Source: a virus. From it: a stretch of DNA of 46,195 nucleotides. Of the stretch, positions 33,229 to 40,789 are shown one piece after another. Every line of letters starts with the position of its first letter. Position 1 is the first letter of the stretch. A program made the translations under genes and the position numbers. The DNA is taken from the IMG/VR virus record IMGVR_UViG_3300023223_000579, positions 1-46,195 of that record, one strand, 5' to 3'. The notes under the pieces were generated by a model. It was given only the letters and a program-made list of their open reading frames with translations, did not search any database and was not told the DNA's origin.

Positions 33229-33751
33229 AGTCTTTTCTCCTTTGTTGTGATTTACTTAAAGTTCCATTTGCCTTCCTAATTTGATAATCAGACATCCTGG
33301 TTAAACACTCATCCCTTATATCTAAGGTCAGAGCCATACATTCGCCCCAAGCTTTGCCGTATGTTTTATAAGCTCTATAACGGCGATCATATTTCTTTTT
33401 TTGTCCTCTATATTGTTTGGACTTCATATATTCTCTTCTTTTGGCTTCTAGTTCGGGCTTTTCTTTTTTCTTTGTTTCCCGCTCTATTTTTGCTTTTTCT
33501 GGATCGTATGTTTTTTGAAACCACTCAGCCCGTTGCTTACATCTAACATCGCTATTTTTTCTGTTATATTCGAGATCATATAAGCGCTTTATTGCTTTCT
33601 GGGCCGCAGCACTTCTTACAACCCTCTTTCCAACTCCAGCGCATGCTAGGCCACAATAGAGCCTGCCCCCGGAACGAAGCGTGCGATTAACCTGTCCTCT
33701 TTCTTTCTCTTTTTGCCCGCCACAAGCAGAGCATGTAATAATTACTAACAC
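33176..33751 (-). CDS. zinc-finger basic hypothetical protein
   Basis: 191 residues; GTG start at 33751 with AGGAG 5 bp upstream. CSACGG and YCGLACAG give a plausible Cys4 zinc site at residues about 7-37; the rest is Lys/Arg-rich helix. It probably binds nucleic acid. Its last 53 bp overlap the next gene. Confidence 0.65.
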   Translation of the reverse strand: MLVIITCSACGGQKEKERGQVNRTLRSGGRLYCGLACAGVGKRVVRSAAAQKAIKRLYDLEYNRKNSDVRCKQRAEWFQKTYDPEKAKIERETKKKEKPELEAKRREYMKSKQYRGQKKKYDRRYRAYKTYGKAWGECMALTLDIRDECLTRMSDYQIRKANGTLSKSQQRRKDYERLNSNKSENCPMGNA

Positions 33752-33834
33752 ACAGTCTCCTTTTGATGTATTTGTAGGGTTTTATATAACAATTTGACTA
33801 ATTATGCAAACTTAATCCCTTTATAAAAAAGCCC

Positions 33835-34116
33835 CTAAATACCCATGTCCAAAGTTTTGTCACATCTGATAGGAATCGGCTCCTCCCCCTCTGCTGGTTC
33901 GGCGCTGATTAATTCAGCATGCTCAACGGTTGTTTCATAATGCTCTGCATCCCATGAAGATGGGGTCGAATTCTGGCGCATAGCTAAATCCGTCGCTTCA
34001 TTATGGGCTTTTTCTTCGTCGGATTCGTGATCTACGAGCGGCCTTTCTACAACAACCGTGACTTCCTTTTCGATATAATATTTATAGCTCAAGATGACCT
34101 TATATTTATATTTCAT
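33835..34116 (-). CDS. hypothetical protein
   Basis: 93 residues, not recognised. KVILSYKYYIEKEVTVVVER then an acidic helix; two beta strands and a C-terminal Glu-rich stretch. No membrane segment. Confidence 0.55.
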   Translation of the reverse strand: MKYKYKVILSYKYYIEKEVTVVVERPLVDHESDEEKAHNEATDLAMRQNSTPSSWDAEHYETTVEHAELISAEPAEGEEPIPIRCDKTLDMGI

Positions 34117-34123
34117 TAAAACA

Positions 34124-34783
34124 TCACCCTATTAATGCCATTTTTTGGGAAGCGAGTCGCTTCATATCCCTTGGAAATTTCCAAGCGCCTTGTGTCGCGC
34201 ATTTATCCTTATATTTCAATAGCAGTTTGCCGTGCTCTAATTGCAAGCCCTCGTTTTCTGGCACCCATATATCATGCCAAGCATAGTCCACATCATCCAG
34301 AAGATTTAAGTCAAAGCTCAGGGCATCGCCGTGATGTATTTCTACCTTATTATTACCTGCAAACTCAGCGCCGACTATGTCTATGATGTCTTTATCAATT
34401 TCGATAACAGAGATTTTTGTAACCTCTGGGATGGTTAGCAACCCCCGAACGACGCAACCAAGACCAAGCCCAGTCTTTAATACATGACCTTTTGCGTTCA
34501 TCCATATAGGCAAATGTTGCTTTAATTCTTGGGGGCTATCGTCCATGACAACATCAGGAATTGCGCCGTCATCCCTTGCCAAGTGCATCTTGGCCCAAAC
34601 ATGCTCCTCGTTGGCTGATTTCACATATTTTATCAGTGCAGTGTATTTTGTCCGACCGTAAAAATGATGTTGATAGAGCGGTAAGTTAAGTCTTCTTATT
34701 TGCCAGTCGCCAAAGGTCTGGGGTTTTAAGGTGTCAGGAACCTTGGCGGCATTTAAAATATCTGATACTGCTGTTATTTCCAT
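34124..34783 (-). CDS. SAM-dependent methyltransferase, spermidine-synthase-like fold
   Basis: 219 residues. VLKTGLGLGCVVRGLL is motif I, KISVIEIDKDIIDIVGAEF motif II and VEIHHGDALSFDLN motif III of a Rossmann methyltransferase, closest in pattern to spermidine synthase-like proteins. No DPPY motif, so DNA is not the obvious substrate. Target unknown. It is adjacent to a papain-like protein. Confidence 0.75.
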   Translation of the reverse strand: MEITAVSDILNAAKVPDTLKPQTFGDWQIRRLNLPLYQHHFYGRTKYTALIKYVKSANEEHVWAKMHLARDDGAIPDVVMDDSPQELKQHLPIWMNAKGHVLKTGLGLGCVVRGLLTIPEVTKISVIEIDKDIIDIVGAEFAGNNKVEIHHGDALSFDLNLLDDVDYAWHDIWVPENEGLQLEHGKLLLKYKDKCATQGAWKFPRDMKRLASQKMALIG

Positions 34784-34791
34784 CGTTGGGC

Positions 34792-35199
34792 CTAAAAAAT
34801 TATCTCATATGGGTTAATTGTCTTTTTCGTAAATCGTTTCTTTTTGGATGGGTCGAATACTTTGGATCCGTTCCAATAAACGGCATGTCCAACACCTTCA
34901 ACGTTCAAAGACGGGGCGCATAGAATAGCTTTTTTCCCTTGGATTAACGCCATCATATCGTCTCGTCTATCATGAAATGGGTCAATTCTGGATGTCACAA
35001 CTAACGGGGCTTCTCCTGTATATGCCCTGATAATGATTCTCATATCATCTGTATTCAGGCCGCCGCCTTGAATCTTAGCTATTTTGTCACAGACATAACC
35101 GAAAGCTAGGATCATTTCCAGATAAGACAAGCCCAGATACATTGCTAATGCACAAACCGCACAATCTCCTGGATTCTTTTGTCTGATGGTACGCATCAA
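34792..35199 (-). CDS. papain-like (C39-type) hypothetical protein
   Basis: 135 residues. NPGDCAVCALAMYLGLSYLE gives a Cys followed by a helix, and GHAVYWNGSKVFDPSKKK gives His and Asp, the catalytic order of papain-like peptidases. It resembles the protein at 16664-17053 in layout but little in sequence. It could be peptidase, transpeptidase or an inactive sensor. Confidence 0.6.
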   Translation of the reverse strand: MMRTIRQKNPGDCAVCALAMYLGLSYLEMILAFGYVCDKIAKIQGGGLNTDDMRIIIRAYTGEAPLVVTSRIDPFHDRRDDMMALIQGKKAILCAPSLNVEGVGHAVYWNGSKVFDPSKKKRFTKKTINPYEIIF

Positions 35200-35558
35200 A
35201 CCTCCCTTAACAAAGCCAGAGTCTTTTCATTCATCATAGCCAGATCCCTGTTTCGGTCAGCTTTCTCATGGTCTGGTTTTGCCCTGTGCAGCTCCTCATA
35301 CCAACGGAATGTTTCTGCGTTTTGCTGAAGAACATCTATAACATTTTGCAGAGTCGTCCCTTTAATTCTTGCGCCCTGAGGTCTGCGAGGCAGCGTTATT
35401 CCTAACTCTTTAGCTTTGTCTTGGTATGCTTGCCCCGCTTCCTCTGGGGTATCGAAGCGACCTATAGTCATCCGCTTTTTATTTAATTGAATCTTAGCTG
35501 AGTATTTGCCAGTTTTCTTAACCAGCGCTACTCCTTGGGGAAAGTTTCTTTTAACCAT
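35196..35558 (-). CDS. AP2-like DNA-binding protein
   Basis: 120 residues. KTGKYSAKIQLNKKRMTIGR then FDTPEEAGQAYQDKAKELG is a phage AP2/ERF-type domain, usually seen fused to HNH nucleases; here there is no nuclease part. It may be a degraded homing enzyme or a stand-alone DNA binder. Overlaps its neighbour by 4 bp. Confidence 0.7.
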   Translation of the reverse strand: MVKRNFPQGVALVKKTGKYSAKIQLNKKRMTIGRFDTPEEAGQAYQDKAKELGITLPRRPQGARIKGTTLQNVIDVLQQNAETFRWYEELHRAKPDHEKADRNRDLAMMNEKTLALLREV

Positions 35559-35559
35559 T

Positions 35560-36279
35560 TTAAGCCGCCTTTTTCATATATTCGTCTATATTGCATTGAT
35601 AAGGCATGAAATCTACCACCCATAACCACGGGTTTGTGTCCCAACTTTCAAATCCATTAATAGCGCCCCACAGATTTTTAAATTTCTTCTTATTTGTATC
35701 GCATTTAGTGCAATCAACATCAAAGATGACGCCAAGATTAGGGCCGACATCATTATGCAGTCCAGTTCCTGCACATCTAGTGCAAAGAATTGAGTTGTTC
35801 TTATAATCGTGCTCTTCTGGCCTTTGGTCATCAGTAAAAACCCCTTCGAATTTAGCGTCCTCTTCTGAAATATCTTGCAGTCGCTCAACCCGAATATCTT
35901 TAATCACTAAGGTTATTCTGGAGGCCCAGCGATGCATATGAATAGATGGCTTCCATCGCCATGAAACTTCCCTGTCGTAATCTGCAGCATAAAGGACTAA
36001 GTCATTGCAGGCCTCAAGTTGATTGCCATAAGCGCAATTCTCCCGAACCCACAAAAGATCGCCCCGCTTGCCATATGGAGACATCTTTACAAAATCATCA
36101 ATCAAATGAGCTTCGTCGCTCTTCCACATTACGCCAACTTGGTGTTCGTGGGGCGCTTCATATCCAGATTCAAATTCTGGCTGGGGTTTGATAATCCTCC
36201 TAGTTACAAATTTCCTTCCTTCAAAGATAGCTCGCACCATAGGCCCAGAAAATAGAATCGGTTTACTTTTTAATGCCAT
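35560..36279 (-). CDS. ASCH-domain protein with zinc knuckle insert
   Basis: 239 residues. PILFSGPMVRAIFEGRKFVT, RRIIKPQPEFE and DLLWVRENCAYGN are the N-terminal part of an ASCH/PUA-like fold; VERLQDISEEDAKFEGV closes it. Between about 175 and 200 an insert with CTRCAG and CTKC forms a probable zinc knuckle. ASCH proteins are thought to bind RNA or modified nucleosides. Widespread in phages. Confidence 0.75.
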   Translation of the reverse strand: MALKSKPILFSGPMVRAIFEGRKFVTRRIIKPQPEFESGYEAPHEHQVGVMWKSDEAHLIDDFVKMSPYGKRGDLLWVRENCAYGNQLEACNDLVLYAADYDREVSWRWKPSIHMHRWASRITLVIKDIRVERLQDISEEDAKFEGVFTDDQRPEEHDYKNNSILCTRCAGTGLHNDVGPNLGVIFDVDCTKCDTNKKKFKNLWGAINGFESWDTNPWLWVVDFMPYQCNIDEYMKKAA

Positions 36280-36430
36280 TGAATCCTCCCTTACAAAACC
36301 CCCAAATAATCGAAACAGGCAAAACCCCGATATAAGAACAAGTCACTAGTTGATGTCCATTGATAGTATATGATACGGAGCATTTTTCATTACGGTATAT
36401 CCGAAACACTGCCTTGGTATTTTTAATCAT
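36263..36430 (-). CDS. small hypothetical protein
   Basis: 55 residues from ATG at 36430, which overlaps the previous stop (ATGA); a longer frame from 36487 is less likely. IKNTKAVFRIYRNEKCSVSY then a hydrophobic end. Overlaps the ASCH gene by 17 bp. Not recognised. Confidence 0.5.
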   Translation of the reverse strand: MIKNTKAVFRIYRNEKCSVSYTINGHQLVTCSYIGVLPVSIIWGFCKGGFNGIKK

Positions 36431-36630
36431 CCCAGCTTCCTTTGTTTTCTTTTTTGTCGAGCGCTCTCTATAAGATTCTCTGTCCATTGCCTTCCAACCT
36501 CTTCGAGTCCCTCGTCTGTAAAATCAGCGATAGACATAGATTGTTTGGAATCTGACAATCTGAAGAAATTAGGTGGCTTTGGTATATCAATATGCGCTTT
36601 AATGCTGAATGTTGGCATTTCTTCCTCCAA
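36427..36630 (-). CDS. small hypothetical protein
   Basis: 67 residues, helical and basic at the end (ESARQKRKQRKLG), with PKPPNFFRLSDSKQSMSIAD near the start. GGAGGA precedes the start. Not recognised. Confidence 0.6.
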   Translation of the reverse strand: MEEEMPTFSIKAHIDIPKPPNFFRLSDSKQSMSIADFTDEGLEEVGRQWTENLIESARQKRKQRKLG

Positions 36631-36636
36631 AAATAT

Positions 36637-36693
36637 GGGCTAACCCGCCCCTTACCGTCTTATTGCTTTACAAAAAAACAAGCGGGCTAGCCC
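36637..36693 (-). promoter_or_regulatory. long hairpin before a ribosome-binding site
   Basis: GGGCTAACCCGC and GCGGGCTAGCCC pair over 12 positions (one G-U on the minus-strand RNA) with a 33-nt loop. The stem ends about 10 bp before GGAGG of the next gene, so folding could control its translation. A T-run lies inside the loop, not after the stem. Confidence 0.5.
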
Positions 36694-36733
36694 TAGTTCG
36701 ACCCGTCTATCAGGAAGAGCAGGTCAGTAATTC

Positions 36734-37885
36734 TTAATATGTAATCCTAATGTGGGGCAATTTTCCTTGAGCAGCAAGCGTAATAACCAGCTTACCAACA
36801 TCCTCTGAAACCCCGCCCTTTGTAAGAGCTTTTAATATATCATTGTTAATTTTTTTCGTATGATTCAGGTCGGCCTCGCGCTTATCTGCTTCTATTTTTG
36901 CCGTTCTTTCATCTTCTGCAACCCGCTCCTGCTCTGCCTTTACAGCATCATCAGCCTGTTTCTTTGCCGCTATTTTTGCCGCTTTAGCATCTTCCTCGGC
37001 TTTTTGCTCAGCTGCTTTTTTGTCAGCCTTCGCCTTGGCAGTTGCGGCTTCAGCATCTTTTGTATCCTGCTCCGCTTTTTCAGCGCGTTCTTTTTCTGCC
37101 TGTTTTTCCCTGTGCAACTTCGCCGCTTTTTCATCAGCCTCCTGTTGTTTTTTTTCTGCTTCCATGCGGGCTTTCTCCTCAGCATCAGCTTTAGCTTTAT
37201 CAGCTGCCTCTTTCGCTATGGCATCGTCCCGTTCTTTTTGCTCGCGGACTTCTTTTTCTTTGCGCAGTTTCTCAAGCTCAGCTTGGTCAGCGTCATATTT
37301 AATCTTTGTGTCCAGCTGTTCTTTTAGGGCATTAAGGGTCTGAATCCTGACGGTCCCAGCTGCGGTTTCAAACTCTTCCCATTCACGGGATTGTCCCTCT
37401 TCAAGGGTTTTAATTCGGTCCCTAATGACATCAGCTGTAATCTCAATGCTGGGGTCAAATTCCAGCAATGCTTCAATTTTAGCAATGGAGTTCTTATGAT
37501 TCTCGATACGCAGCTTATCTGTTTCTTCCCAGTCAGTTACGGGCTTGCGAATCTTATCCCTCAAATCATCCATGCGTTCCAGCATCCGTTTCTTTTCAGA
37601 ATTTACTTGATCGGTCTGGTCGCGCCAGCCTTGGGTTAACGCTTTAGCTTCGTTCTCCAGAACAATTTTGGAACTAGCAACTTTTCGCGCCATCGAGATA
37701 ATAGCTTTGCGGTTTTTATCGGTTGATATATCTTGGCCAACCTTTTCCGCCTCAGCTTCGATAGCGTCCATTATGGGGTCTAAGCCATTTTCCGAAAAAA
37801 CCTGTATTGCGTTTATTTCGTTTACAACAACCAGCGTTTTAGATTCTTCAACTGGTGCCTCTTCTTTTAATTTAGCTTGTGCCAT
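36734..37885 (-). CDS. coiled-coil protein, TolA-like middle
   Basis: 383 residues. Residues 1-170 are mixed helix with FSENGLDPIMDAIEAEAEKV; residues about 200-340 are an Ala/Lys/Glu coiled coil (EEKARMEAEKKQQEADEKAA); the end ITLAAQGKLPHIRITY is a pattern shared by phage proteins of this type. Such proteins sit near recombination genes in other phages. Function is unknown; the coil suggests a scaffold or DNA-binding role. Confidence 0.7.
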   Translation of the reverse strand: MAQAKLKEEAPVEESKTLVVVNEINAIQVFSENGLDPIMDAIEAEAEKVGQDISTDKNRKAIISMARKVASSKIVLENEAKALTQGWRDQTDQVNSEKKRMLERMDDLRDKIRKPVTDWEETDKLRIENHKNSIAKIEALLEFDPSIEITADVIRDRIKTLEEGQSREWEEFETAAGTVRIQTLNALKEQLDTKIKYDADQAELEKLRKEKEVREQKERDDAIAKEAADKAKADAEEKARMEAEKKQQEADEKAAKLHREKQAEKERAEKAEQDTKDAEAATAKAKADKKAAEQKAEEDAKAAKIAAKKQADDAVKAEQERVAEDERTAKIEADKREADLNHTKKINNDILKALTKGGVSEDVGKLVITLAAQGKLPHIRITY

Positions 37886-37916
37886 TATGATTCTCCCGTT
37901 TGATAGGTGTTTTACT

Positions 37917-37949
37917 ATTTCCTATATATATAGTTTATCAATAGGAAAT
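37917..37949. promoter_or_regulatory. inverted repeat overlapping probable promoter
   Basis: ATTTCCTAT (37917-37925) and ATAGGAAAT (37941-37949) are a perfect 9-bp inverted repeat with a 15-bp spacer, 31 bp before the coiled-coil gene. TTGATA inside it on the minus strand could be a -35 box, with TAGTAA as a weak -10. It lies 21 bp from the LuxR-type gene. Confidence 0.5.
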
Positions 37950-37970
37950 TAAATTCAGGTTAATATTCTA

Positions 37971-38204
37971 TTACGCAGCCTCCTGTGCTTTTTTATTATC
38001 GTTGGCCAGCGCCATTACAACAGCATGCGTTCTATTTTTTGCATTAAACTTCCGCATTATCCCTCGAACATGGAGCTTGATGGTTACCACCTGCAAGCCT
38101 AAAGCGTCGGCAATTTCTTTGTTGGTGTCGCCTTTTTTTAACATAGCCAGCACATCGCCCTCGCGGGGCGTTAGCTCTGATTTTCCGCATGTGCAATTAG
38201 TCAT
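37971..38204 (-). CDS. LuxR-type HTH regulator
   Basis: 77 residues. LTPREGDVLAMLKKGDTNKE then IADALGLQVVTIKLHVRGIM is a complete GerE/LuxR DNA-binding domain; nothing else is present, so it has no sensor domain. A short N-terminal NCTCGK could bind metal. Probably a small phage regulator. Confidence 0.85.
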   Translation of the reverse strand: MTNCTCGKSELTPREGDVLAMLKKGDTNKEIADALGLQVVTIKLHVRGIMRKFNAKNRTHAVVMALANDNKKAQEAA

Positions 38205-38271
38205 TTATTCCTCCAAGGTTTTAATGAATGGCTACTTCATATAGCCTTTTGATTTATAGTGCAAGAAATAA

Positions 38272-38790
38272 TTATCTTCCTTTAAAAATTGTTTCTGTTT
38301 TATCGAGTCCAAACCTATACCATGCGCAATTGTCCTTCCCAGATACCCCGTTTTCCATCCATGAAATCCGCCCAACGCTAACGATCATGGAGCAGTAAGG
38401 AAGATAGGGCGTGGCTTGCTTCGTGTGTGCCCAGTCCGCGTCAAATAAGAGCCAAGTGGTTGTTAATTTTCTAAACCTTGTGATCATTGGGTGTAGTAGC
38501 TGTCGAGTCCACGCGGGATTCGTAATAATATAATCTGCGCCATTTATTTGATCTCTTTGAATATTCAACGCATCCATTTTGATAATTCTTTTGGCGCGCG
38601 GCTTGATGTCGAAAGCCTCTACGCATTGAAACCCCTCTCCGTCTAGGTGGCCTACTAACTGAAGCTTGCCCGCGCATGGCTCAACGTATGTTGATTCTGG
38701 AATCAAATATGGAATCAGAGGCAGCACTGCCTTATAGGGCGTATCATACGCATCGTTTTTTCTACGTTTAAAGTCAGATCGTTTTCCCAT
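38272..38790 (-). CDS. N6-adenine methyltransferase-like protein
   Basis: 172 residues from ATG at 38790, chosen because AGGAG lies 9 bp upstream. TYVEPCAGKLQLVGHL is a SAM-binding motif I, and YIITNPAWTRQLL replaces the usual NPPY/F with NPAW. KNDAYDTPYKAV near the start is typical of phage adenine methyltransferases. The Pro-to-Ala change may reduce activity. Confidence 0.7.
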   Translation of the reverse strand: MGKRSDFKRRKNDAYDTPYKAVLPLIPYLIPESTYVEPCAGKLQLVGHLDGEGFQCVEAFDIKPRAKRIIKMDALNIQRDQINGADYIITNPAWTRQLLHPMITRFRKLTTTWLLFDADWAHTKQATPYLPYCSMIVSVGRISWMENGVSGKDNCAWYRFGLDKTETIFKGR

Positions 38791-38836
38791 GATTAATTGC
38801 TCCTGCAATTTATGTGATCTTTTATTGCATGTGCAA

Positions 38837-39097
38837 TTAAGCCGCTTCCTCTAGGGACAGGCAGAAATCTAATTTCTTGCCCTTGATTACGGACTGTTTG
38901 TTTAAATGCTCCAGCTCAACTTGCCCGACGGTTTTCTCAACTTCTGCAAAATCGTTGCATGGGATCACTTCACCATCATCCCAGACCACATAATATTTGG
39001 AATAATCCTGTTCCAGCCCCTCAATCTTGACCACCAAGTCGTCAATATACTTGAGCAGCTGCGGTTTAGTGGCTTCTTTAGCTATACTTTTTCTCAT
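38837..39097 (-). CDS. hypothetical protein
   Basis: 86 residues, helical (LLKYIDDLVVKIEGLEQDYS) and acidic. YYVVWDDGEVIPCND is strand-like. Overlaps the next gene's frame by 4 bp. Not recognised. Confidence 0.55.
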   Translation of the reverse strand: MRKSIAKEATKPQLLKYIDDLVVKIEGLEQDYSKYYVVWDDGEVIPCNDFAEVEKTVGQVELEHLNKQSVIKGKKLDFCLSLEEAA

Positions 39098-39285
39098 TTT
39101 TTATATCCTTTCTTACATTGCCATTCGATAATCCCGTCAATAGCTGCCTGCGCTTCACAAATAGCTATTTCGTATTGGGGTTTAAAATCATCTAGCTTTT
39201 TATACTCTTTATGAACAAGGGTAATAACCATTGCTGACCCAGCAATCATATAAATACATATCCAAAAAAAATGTGATGTCGGCAT
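39094..39285 (-). CDS. single-pass membrane protein, small
   Basis: 63 residues with one N-terminal hydrophobic helix (FFWICIYMIAGSAMVITLV) and a charged C-terminal tail. The layout suits a small inner-membrane protein, possibly a lysis accessory. No lysin is adjacent, so lysis is only a guess. Confidence 0.5.
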   Translation of the reverse strand: MPTSHFFWICIYMIAGSAMVITLVHKEYKKLDDFKPQYEIAICEAQAAIDGIIEWQCKKGYKK

Positions 39286-39296
39286 TTACCCCCCGC

Positions 39297-39491
39297 TCAA
39301 GTATCAAAGAAGATATCTAAATCCTCCGCACGCCTTTGTAGCAAATTGGTAATCTTTTGCAAGCTAATACTGGAAGAAAATATTTCTTCCTGAGAGCGGC
39401 ACTCCCGTATCTGGGTGCGCAGGTAAATAAAGATATCGTCGATTTGATCATCAAGGGGCTGGTTCTGAAACTTCTTACAGCGGGTGTTCAT
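39297..39491 (-). CDS. small helical hypothetical protein
   Basis: 64 residues (QPLDDQIDDIFIYLRTQIRE; SISLQKITNLLQRRAEDLD), helical and charged. Overlaps the next gene by 17 bp. Not recognised. Confidence 0.5.
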   Translation of the reverse strand: MNTRCKKFQNQPLDDQIDDIFIYLRTQIRECRSQEEIFSSSISLQKITNLLQRRAEDLDIFFDT

Positions 39492-39708
39492 TTAAATCCC
39501 TACAACTGGCTCTGCCGAAAATATATTCGTGGCCAAGTATCTCCGTTATTTCTGGGGGCTGTCCGCGCTCCATATAACCTGTATACGGCTGGTTGAGCAT
39601 GCCTTCTTGCATTGAACATACTATCATATCTTTTTGGGGAAGAACTTTGGTCAGCACTATTGAGGGGTTGGATACAAGAACGAAAGTTATAAACAACAAC
39701 GCTTTCAT
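39475..39708 (-). CDS. small exported protein
   Basis: 77 residues from ATG at 39708. The first 20 residues (MKALLFITFVLVSNPSIVLT) look like a Sec signal peptide. The mature part has two Cys residues (IVCSMQ; GRASCRDLN), which suggests a disulfide. A GTG at 39765 would add 19 residues and destroy the signal shape, so it is less likely. Role unknown. Confidence 0.55.
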   Translation of the reverse strand: MKALLFITFVLVSNPSIVLTKVLPQKDMIVCSMQEGMLNQPYTGYMERGQPPEITEILGHEYIFGRASCRDLNEHPL

Positions 39709-39782
39709 ATGGATAGCATAGCAGAAAGCGGGAGCTGCGTCACCCCTTTGGCTTTTAAGCTCCACAAAGCGCCATATATGAC

Positions 39783-39927
39783 ACCTTAACCCACATAAAG
39801 TGCCTTAAAGCGTCATAAGTGATACATTAAAGCCCGAAAGGTGCCGATGTTATAATGTTCATTATATTGGTCATTACATGGGTTTGTGTTCATTATACTG
39901 AGCATTATTGCCGATTGTTATGCCGAT
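39783..39927. repeat. cluster of short direct repeats
   Basis: The 22-bp units at 39857-39878 (starting GTTCATTATA) and 39888-39909 (same start) are 31 bp apart and match at about 17 positions. GCCGAT occurs at 39843, 39910 and 39922. (A/G)C(A/C)TTAA occurs at 39783, 39802 and 39824. The gap between the Fic gene and the exported protein has no gene, so it could be an iteron-like origin or a multi-site operator. Confidence 0.5.
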
Positions 39928-39954
39928 ATAGCAAGAATACGCATAATCTGCATT

Positions 39955-40401
39955 TTATGTATTCGGGCGCTGCGCATCTAACGTTTGATAATAAAACTTA
40001 TGAAGAAAGCCAAGGCGTAAGTCTGTTTCCATCCATGCCCATATCATGCGGCCAGAGCGCCCGTTTCCATCAGTAAAAGGATGAAAGGTTTCGTATTCTA
40101 CGTGGGCCTCGAAAGAATTGATTTCCTCTTGATTAATCCGATAGAGCAGGTCATTCAAAGCTTTGCGGATATAGGGTGCGCCGGCTGGTGGAAAGTGATT
40201 GCCCACGGTAACATTAAGACCATGCTGATCTCGAAGTCGCGCATTTGGTTGATATACCTTAACAAAGGCCTCGACATCTGCCACGCATAAAGCATCAAGG
40301 GCCATGAAGCGCATGAACTCATTAATTTCTGAATCGGTAGGCTCTCGGACAATTCCTTCAATTCGGTTGCTTTCAGCTATAAATTTGATTCCATCACTCA
40401 T
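39955..40401 (-). CDS. Fic-domain AMP-transferase-like protein
   Basis: 148 residues. The active loop HPFTDGNGRSGR (residues 107-118) matches HPFx(D/E)GNGRxxR exactly, so catalysis is expected. Near the start, S-N-R-I-E-G (11-16) fits the (S/T)xxxE(G/N) inhibitory motif, meaning the toxin may be held inactive in its own chain. Fic enzymes add AMP to host proteins. The preceding gene overlaps by 8 bp. Confidence 0.88.
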   Translation of the reverse strand: MSDGIKFIAESNRIEGIVREPTDSEINEFMRFMALDALCVADVEAFVKVYQPNARLRDQHGLNVTVGNHFPPAGAPYIRKALNDLLYRINQEEINSFEAHVEYETFHPFTDGNGRSGRMIWAWMETDLRLGFLHKFYYQTLDAQRPNT

Positions 40402-40789
40402 TCTTTTGCAGCCTTTTCCGAACTTCTTGCATGATTGTGTTCAGCTCATCCATCCAGCCATCAGGGGATTTAATCTCCGGCCGGTCATCCTGAGTATTGC
40501 CGCCTATCATAGCGTCGCGCCAGACCACCAGAGTCGCTATTGCTTTGGTTATATGAGAAAGGCCGCTGTCTGGGTCGGTGTTTTCGCCCTCCCAGTAACT
40601 GAATATATGCCTCATCAGAGCGTCATAATAATCAGATTCTACGATTGTCGTATCTCTGAAATTATAAGGGCCGTATTTAATCGCACCCTCGCCCATACCG
40701 ATTCCAAGCTCCATGAGCACCCTCGGGGGAACACTGGACATAGAGGCCTTAGCGCGGCCACAGGCTTGTTTTGGATTTTCTTCTGTCAT
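40394..40789 (-). CDS. DUF5664 (dATP/dGTP diphosphohydrolase-type) protein
   Basis: 131 residues from ATG at 40789 (ATGA overlap with the previous gene). PRVLMELGIGMGEGAIKYGP, then NFRDTTIVESDYYDALMRHI and GLSHITKAIATLVVWRDAMI match DUF5664, the family of phage nucleotide pyrophosphatases that includes MazZ of 2-aminoadenine phages. No PurZ or DpoZ gene is in the window. A nucleotide-pool role is likely. Confidence 0.75.
   Translation of the reverse strand: MTEENPKQACGRAKASMSSVPPRVLMELGIGMGEGAIKYGPYNFRDTTIVESDYYDALMRHIFSYWEGENTDPDSGLSHITKAIATLVVWRDAMIGGNTQDDRPEIKSPDGWMDELNTIMQEVRKRLQKNE

Noticed and set aside
36860-37327. Hydrophobic plus-strand frame resembling a membrane protein
   Set aside because: It is the antisense of the Lys/Glu/Ala coiled coil, whose codons read as Phe/Leu/Ser/Cys on the other strand.
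38188-38839. GCATGTGCAATTA occurring twice about 640 bp apart
   Set aside because: A 13-nt match within coding sequence or at a gene end; no symmetry, and no third copy was seen.
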